From Acidovorax sp. 106 (GTDB taxonomy: Bacteria; Pseudomonadota; Gammaproteobacteria; Burkholderiales; Burkholderiaceae_C), in the NCBI RefSeq assembly GCF_003663825.1, contig NZ_RCCC01000001.1:3108501-3172500 (forward strand): a stretch of 64,000 bases of DNA, in the 5' to 3' direction. The position numbers and the translations under genes are program-made. The notes under the pieces are model-generated. The model made no database searches. It had not been told where the DNA came from and worked only from the letters and a program-made list of their open reading frames with translations. Positions 59,420-64,000 of the stretch are shown here, piece by piece; position 1 is the first letter of the stretch, and each line of letters begins with the position of its first letter.

Positions 59420-60433
59420 TTACTGCACGTCCTTCAGGTAGCGCTCAGAGAACGCCTTTTGCACGGTGGCCATTTTTTGGTAGTCCACCGTCTTGGCGCG
59501 GGCGTATTCGCTGGCGGGCAGGAAGCGGGCCTGCACCTCTTTGGGCATGGCCGCCGCACGCACCGGGCGCAGGTAGGCGTTGGCCCAGATGGCCTGGCCT
59601 TCGTCCGACAGCACAAAGTCCAGCACCTTCTTGCCATCGGCTTCGTGCGGGGCGTTGGCCACCAGGCTCATCACGTAGGGCACCACCACTGTGCCTTCGG
59701 CAGGGATCACAAACTGCACGTTGGCCTGGTCCTTGTACTTGGCGCGGTAGGCGTTGAAGTCGTAGTCCAGCAAGATGGCGATTTCGCCCGACAGCACGCG
59801 GGCATACGAGGTCTGCTTGGGCACGATGGGCTCGTTCTTTTGCAGCGCCTTGAAGTAGTCGATGCCCGGGGCAAAGTTGTCCAGCGTGCCGCCGCGTGCC
59901 TGGTTCACGGCCACCGCACCCACATAGCCGACAAAGGCAGAGGCGGGGTCGAGGTAGCCGATCAGGCCCTTGTAGTCGGGCTTGAGCAAATCGGCCCACG
60001 ACTTGGGCACAGGCTTACCCTTGAGGGCATCGACATTGACCATGAAACCGAGGGTGCCCGAGTGGATGGTGAACCACTGGCCGTTGGGGTCCTTGAGACC
60101 GTCAGGGATGTCGGCCCAGGCGGCGGGCTTGTAGCTGCCCACCACGCCGTCTTTTTGCGCCTGGATGGCAAAGGTGACGCCGAGGTAGGTCACGTCGGCC
60201 ACGGGGCGGGCCTTCTCGGCCACCAGCTGCGCCAGCGACTGGCCCGAGTTCTTGTTGTCAGGCGGCACGGTGACGCCCGTCTTGGCCTTGATGGCCTTGA
60301 TCTGGCTGCCCCAGTCGGCCCATTCGGGCGGGCAGTTGTAGCAAATGGCCGTCTGGGCCATGGCCAGGGTGGAGGCGGTGAGGCCAATGGCCAGCGCTGT
60401 GGTGCGCAAGAGGGAGGGCAGCATGGAACGCAT
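59420..60433 (-). CDS. ABC transporter substrate-binding protein
   Basis: The 337-residue protein has a Sec signal peptide (MRSMLPSLLRTTALAIGLTA, cleavage near AMA-QT) and an extracellular solute-binding fold similar to Fe3+/phosphonate/polyamine-type proteins. The mature N-terminus carries ICYNCPPEWADWG, two cysteines three apart that could form a disulphide. GGAG lies 8 bp before the ATG at 60433. It is the second gene of the operon, right after lacI. Confidence 0.93.
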   Translation of the reverse strand: MRSMLPSLLRTTALAIGLTASTLAMAQTAICYNCPPEWADWGSQIKAIKAKTGVTVPPDNKNSGQSLAQLVAEKARPVADVTYLGVTFAIQAQKDGVVGSYKPAAWADIPDGLKDPNGQWFTIHSGTLGFMVNVDALKGKPVPKSWADLLKPDYKGLIGYLDPASAFVGYVGAVAVNQARGGTLDNFAPGIDYFKALQKNEPIVPKQTSYARVLSGEIAILLDYDFNAYRAKYKDQANVQFVIPAEGTVVVPYVMSLVANAPHEADGKKVLDFVLSDEGQAIWANAYLRPVRAAAMPKEVQARFLPASEYARAKTVDYQKMATVQKAFSERYLKDVQ

Positions 60434-60485
60434 GGGAGAAGCTCCGTGGGTTGAGGGAAAAAAGGTGAAGGAGAAATAGCGGGTG

Positions 60486-61502
60486 TCAGGAAGAACCGCT
60501 GGGCGCTTGGCCGCACGATTCGCCTGCACGCCAGGCATGCGGCAGCGTCAGGCTGGCTTGGGCAGGCAGCAGTGCCTGGCGGGCCATGGCCTGCACCAGC
60601 AGCTCCACACTGGCATGGCCCAGGTCGGCATTGGGCTGGGCCACGGTGCTCAGCTGCGGCGCCAGGTCTTCGCCCAGCGCAATGCCGTCAAAGCCCACCA
60701 CGCTCACATCGCGCGGCACCGACAGGCCCGCCAAGTGGGCGCTGCGCAGCGCGCGGATGGCCAGCAGGTCGTTGGAGCACACCAGTGCGGTGGGGCGCTC
60801 GCGGGCTTGCAGCAGGCCGCAGATGGACTGGATGGCCGTTTCCACAAAGGGCACCTCCAGCACCGGGGCACTGGTGCCGTCGCCCAGCCCTGCTTGCGCC
60901 ATACCGCGCTGAAAGCCCCGGCAGCGTTGCTGCGCGCGGTCTGAGGCGTGGAGCTGGCCTGTGACCATGGCGATGCGCCGGTGGCCCAGGCTTGCAAGGC
61001 GCGCCACCAGTTCGGCCACGGCCTGCTCGCCATCCACCGACACGCAAGGGTGCTCGGCATGCCGGTTGTAGGCCAGCACGTAGGGCAGGCCCGTGTCTGC
61101 CAGGCGGCGCAGCGCCAGGGAGGTGCCGGGGTTGGACACGGTCAGGATCATCCCGTCCACGTTGCCCGCGATGAGCAGGGACGCTGCCCGCTCTTCCTGG
61201 TCTAGCCGGTAGTCGGTGGTGAAGGGCAAGATGGCGTAGCCCGCCGCAGCCGCAGCGCGGGCAATGCCTTCAAGGCATTCGGCAAAGACCGGGTTGGTGA
61301 GGGTGGGCAGCACCACGCCCACCACGCGGCTGCGCTGCGTGCGCAGGGTGCGGGCGCTGGCATTGGGCTGGTAGCCCAGGGTGCGAGCCACCTGCGTCAC
61401 ATGCGCACGCGTGGCGGGGGTGACCTTGTCCGGCAGGTTGAAAACCCGCGAGACGGTGGCGACTGAGACGCCCGCAGCTTGGGCAACATCCTGGATATTC
61501 AC
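60486..61502 (-). CDS. LacI-family transcriptional regulator of the ABC operon
   Basis: The 338-residue protein has the N-terminal LacI HTH (MNIQDVAQAAGVSVATVSRV, then NLPDKVTPATRAHV and the hinge GYQPNASARTLRTQRS) and a periplasmic-binding-protein-like sensor domain. It is the first gene of the operon and has a palindromic operator 18 bp before its start, so it is probably autoregulated together with the transporter genes. The effector is unknown, likely the transported compound or a breakdown product. Confidence 0.94.
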   Translation of the reverse strand: MNIQDVAQAAGVSVATVSRVFNLPDKVTPATRAHVTQVARTLGYQPNASARTLRTQRSRVVGVVLPTLTNPVFAECLEGIARAAAAAGYAILPFTTDYRLDQEERAASLLIAGNVDGMILTVSNPGTSLALRRLADTGLPYVLAYNRHAEHPCVSVDGEQAVAELVARLASLGHRRIAMVTGQLHASDRAQQRCRGFQRGMAQAGLGDGTSAPVLEVPFVETAIQSICGLLQARERPTALVCSNDLLAIRALRSAHLAGLSVPRDVSVVGFDGIALGEDLAPQLSTVAQPNADLGHASVELLVQAMARQALLPAQASLTLPHAWRAGESCGQAPSGSS

Positions 61503-61519
61503 GCAGCTCCTTGGCCTGA

Positions 61520-61533
61520 TGTAATCGATTACA
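61520..61533. promoter_or_regulatory. LacI-type operator
   Basis: TGTAATCGATTACA is a perfect 14-bp palindrome with the central CG pair typical of LacI/GalR operators. It lies 18 bp before the lacI start, in the expected promoter region. Confidence 0.85.
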
Positions 61534-61696
61534 TTGGGCCGCGCTCGTGTGACCTGGGTGTGACAGGACTCTGCGGGGTGGGCTTACACCGCTGCGCTGC
61601 GGTGTGGCTGGCCGACGCTCAAAAAGCGTGTGAGAGACGGCGCCAGCAAGCGTTGGATGGTGAGGTGTTTTGGGGGCACGCCAACCCCACGGGCTC

Positions 61697-62557
61697 TCAG
61701 GTGTAGCGCTTTTCCAGCGCGTCCCACGCAGGCTTGCCGACCAGGCGCTGGCGCTCTGCAAACGGGGTGACGAGGCCGCTGTCTTCGCGCACCTCCTTGG
61801 CGTCGCGCAGCGTGGTCAGCGCGTTTTGCATGCCCATCACCGCGCCTTGCAGCGCGGCGTTGGCGTACAGCACGATGCCGTAGCCCAGCGCGCCCAACTG
61901 GTCGGCGTTGAAGAGGGGTGTCTTGCCGCCAATCACCATGTTCATGAGCTGGGGCTTAGCGAGCCGCTGGGGCAGGGCGCGCACCTCTTCGGCCTGCGTC
62001 ACGGCCTCTACAAACAAGATGTCGGCCCCCGCCTCGGCAAACTTTTGCGCACGCTCCACCGCTGCTTCAAAGCCGTGGGTTGCTGCCGCGTCGGTGCGCG
62101 CCATGATGAGGAAGTCCGGGTCGCGCCGCGCGTCCACTGCCGCCTTGATCTTGCTGACGGCCTCTTCGGTGCTGATGACCTCCTTGCCGCTGAAGTGCCC
62201 GCAGCGTTTGGGCGCGACCTGGTCTTCGAGCTGGATGCAGTCGGCCCCAGCGCGCTCCAGCGTGCGCACCGTGTGCACCACGTTCAGTGCGTTGCCAAAG
62301 CCGGTGTCGGCGTCCACGATCAGTGGCACATCGACGGCATCGCGGATGCGGGCCGTGTGGTCGGCAATCTCGTGCAGGCCCATGAAGCCCTGGTCGGGCA
62401 TGCCAAACCACATATTGGTCACGCCCGCGCCGGTGATGTAAATCGCCTGGAAGCCCAGGTCGGCAATCACCTTGGCGGAGAGGGCGTTGAAGGCGCCGGG
62501 CACGATCAGGCCGTTGCGGGCTTCGACGAGTTGCTTGAGTTGTTTGCGTGTAGACAT
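61697..62557 (-). CDS. Isocitrate lyase/PEP mutase superfamily lyase
   Basis: The 286-residue protein has the superfamily metal site (Asp82, Asp84 in VDADTGFG; Glu111-Asp112) and PKRCGH with Cys119. This Cys is the catalytic residue of the lyases (methylisocitrate, 2,3-dimethylmalate) and is absent from oxaloacetate decarboxylases. It would cleave a substituted malate/citrate-type acid. The adjacent PrpF-family gene supports a methylcitrate-like or dicarboxylate pathway. The exact substrate is not known. Confidence 0.85.
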   Translation of the reverse strand: MSTRKQLKQLVEARNGLIVPGAFNALSAKVIADLGFQAIYITGAGVTNMWFGMPDQGFMGLHEIADHTARIRDAVDVPLIVDADTGFGNALNVVHTVRTLERAGADCIQLEDQVAPKRCGHFSGKEVISTEEAVSKIKAAVDARRDPDFLIMARTDAAATHGFEAAVERAQKFAEAGADILFVEAVTQAEEVRALPQRLAKPQLMNMVIGGKTPLFNADQLGALGYGIVLYANAALQGAVMGMQNALTTLRDAKEVREDSGLVTPFAERQRLVGKPAWDALEKRYT

Positions 62558-62570
62558 GGTGGTTTTGAAT

Positions 62571-62626
62571 GAAAAATGCCGCTAGCACTTATAAATAAAG
62601 CGCAGGCAGCTATCAAATCAGGAGTA
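62571..62626 (-). repeat. Tandem-hairpin intergenic repeat, copy H
   Basis: On the minus strand: TTTGATAGCTGCCTGCGCTT, a TATTTAT loop and AAGTGCTAGCGGCATTTTT. It lies between the PrpF-like and lyase genes and points in their direction, about 120 bp after the PrpF-like stop. Confidence 0.8.
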
Positions 62627-62746
62627 AGTGCTGCGGGGCTTTGGGCACCGCTCACACCTCCCGGCGAAGTGGCCCTGGCCAGGCGTTGCGTCGCAGGCAT
62701 TAGGGGTACGACCAGACGAGACAACGACGCCAAGGGGGGCGCTGCT

Positions 62747-63952
62747 CTAAGCCAGATCGCCCGGCACCCTCACCCAGCCTTCCATCAGGATGCGTGCGCT
62801 GCGGCTCATCAGGGCCTTGGTCACCTTCCACTGGCCGTTGACCAGCGCCGCCTCGGCCCCCACGCGCAGCGTGCCGGAGGGATGGCCGAAACGCACCGAC
62901 CCCGGCACGGCGTTGCGCATGCCGCCGCCCGCTGCCAGGTGGACCAGCGTGCCGGGCACTGCAGCGGCGGTGCCAATGGCCACAGCCGCCGTGCCCATCA
63001 TGGCGTGGTGCAGTTTGCCCATCGACAGGGCCCGCACCAGCAGGTCCACATCGCTTGCCTGCACGGCCTTGCCGCTGGATGCCGTGTAGGCCGCAGGCGG
63101 CGCGACGAAAGCGATCTTGGGTGTGTGCTGGCGCGTGGCGGCTTCGGCCACGTCCTGGATCAAGCCCATCTTTACGGCGCCCCAGGCGCGAATGGTTTCC
63201 AGGCGGGCGAGGGCTGCCTTGTCTTCGTTGATGTCGCCCTGCAGCTCGGTGCCGGTGTAGCCTAGGTCGCGCGCGTTGAGGAAGATGGTGGGAATGCCCG
63301 CGTTGATCAGCGTGGCCTGGAACTGGCCCACGCCGGGCACCTCCAGCGCATCGACCACGTTGCCCGTGGGGAACATCGCGCCACCACCATCGCCCTCGCC
63401 TTCGTCGGCAGGGTCGAGAAACTCCAGCGCCACCTCGGCGGCCGGGAAGGTCACGCCGTCCAGCTCAAAGTCGCCCGTCTCTTGCACCTGTCCCTCGGTG
63501 ATGGGCACATGCGCCACGATGGTCTTGCCGATGTTGGCCTGCCAGATGCGCACGATGCACACGCCGCTGTGCGGGACGCGCGCCGCGTCGATCAGCCCCA
63601 TGTGGATGGCGCAGGGCCCCACGGCGGCCGAGAGGTTGCCGCAGTTGCCGCTCCAGTCCACAAAGGGCTGGTCGATGGACACCTGGCCAAACAGGTAGTC
63701 CACATCGTGCCCCGGCTGCGTGGCGGGCGAGAGGATCACCACCTTGGACGTGGACGAGGTGGCGCCGCCCATGCCATCGGTCTGCTTGCCATACGGATCG
63801 GGGCTGCCCACCACGCGCAGCAGCAACGCGTCGCGCGCGGGGCCTGGCAGTCGCGCGGCCTCGGGCAAGTCTTGCAGGCGAAAGAAAACGCCCTTGCTGG
63901 TGCCGCCGCGCAGGTAGGTGGCGGGGATTTTGATTTGGGGGGAGTGGATCAT
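62747..63952 (-). CDS. PrpF-family isomerase (2-methylaconitate/4-oxalomesaconate type)
   Basis: The 401-residue protein starts MIHSPQIKIPATYLRGGTSK and has the PrpF patterns PYGKQTDGMGGATSSTSKVVIL, DWSGNCGNLSAAVGPCAI (the Cys expected in the active site) and GHPSGTLRVGA. PrpF enzymes shift a double bond in methylaconitate or oxalomesaconate. It is transcribed with the lyase downstream, so the two may serve one catabolic path. The start is ATG at 63952; the frame is open to 63997, near the window edge. Confidence 0.9.
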   Translation of the reverse strand: MIHSPQIKIPATYLRGGTSKGVFFRLQDLPEAARLPGPARDALLLRVVGSPDPYGKQTDGMGGATSSTSKVVILSPATQPGHDVDYLFGQVSIDQPFVDWSGNCGNLSAAVGPCAIHMGLIDAARVPHSGVCIVRIWQANIGKTIVAHVPITEGQVQETGDFELDGVTFPAAEVALEFLDPADEGEGDGGGAMFPTGNVVDALEVPGVGQFQATLINAGIPTIFLNARDLGYTGTELQGDINEDKAALARLETIRAWGAVKMGLIQDVAEAATRQHTPKIAFVAPPAAYTASSGKAVQASDVDLLVRALSMGKLHHAMMGTAAVAIGTAAAVPGTLVHLAAGGGMRNAVPGSVRFGHPSGTLRVGAEAALVNGQWKVTKALMSRSARILMEGWVRVPGDLA

Positions 63953-63967
63953 GGGGTGGTGTTGCAA

Positions 63968-64000
63968 ACCCCCTCTCCCCCGGCCCCTCTCCCGCAAGGG
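63968..64000. repeat. Edge fragment of a C-rich dispersed repeat
   Basis: AACCCCCTCTCCCCCGGCCC and CTCTCCCGCAAGGG resemble the CCCTCTCCC...GCAAGGG intergenic repeat common in high-GC proteobacteria. It runs off the window, so the full unit and its inverted arm cannot be seen. Confidence 0.5.

Overview
The window reads as a chromosomal segment of a high-GC betaproteobacterium, most likely a member of the Comamonadaceae (Acidovorax-like). This rests on gene order and protein style (ispE/tRNA-Gln/prs/rplY/pth, nadK/hrcA, rpoZ/gmk/yicC, kinase/phosphatase/rph/rdgB/hemW) and on several intergenic repeat families that I associate with that group. I saw no transposase, integrase, phage module, CRISPR array or rRNA operon. 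The content is mostly housekeeping genes with a few accessory transport and catabolic operons.

Layout. 1-13 kb: a partial receiver/TPR protein, an EEP-family hydrolase next to cardiolipin synthase clsB, a folE-BLUF photoreceptor pair, small transporters, a DUF429 protein, a histidine phosphatase, an atypical low-GC orphan gene, a TTC38-like TPR protein and a YdgA-type protein. 13-20.5 kb (minus strand): a six-gene peptide/nickel-type ABC operon (two permeases, two ATPases, binding protein, amidase) with a different repeat element in three of its junctions. 20.7-36.4 kb: ferredoxin, pth, rplY, prs, tRNA-Gln, ispE, lolB and a TPR protein; then mutM, a dynamin-like GTPase fused in translation to mutY, rapZ, recN, nadK, hrcA, two tRNAs and greB.

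36.5-55.7 kb: spoT, rpoZ, gmk and yicC on the minus strand facing a serine/threonine kinase, PP2C phosphatase, rph, rdgB and hemW on the plus strand; an I78-type inhibitor lipoprotein, a CpdB-like nucleotidase, Smr and RadC proteins, fkpB-ispH, a CBS protein, a PLP dehydratase, serS, a DUF1993 protein and tRNA-Ser. 55.8-61.5 kb (minus strand): a LacI-regulated ABC operon ending in a GpdQ/CpdA-like phosphodiesterase, with a perfect palindromic operator in front of lacI. 61.7-64 kb: an isocitrate-lyase-superfamily lyase and a PrpF-family isomerase.

The most unusual signal is not a gene. A roughly 50-60 bp AT-rich element made of two tandem hairpins occurs nine times between genes (eight clear copies, one partial). 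Every copy lies just downstream of a stop codon and in the same orientation as that gene. Other non-coding structures are a 162-bp self-complementary element inside the ABC operon, a second inverted repeat near 7.9 kb, a G/C-rich dispersed repeat in two copies, a REP-like palindrome, and a terminator-like hairpin in the rplY leader. No single undescribed multi-gene system stands out with certainty. The best candidates for new biology are the directional repeat family, the folE-BLUF pair, the GTPase-mutY pair and the rplY leader.
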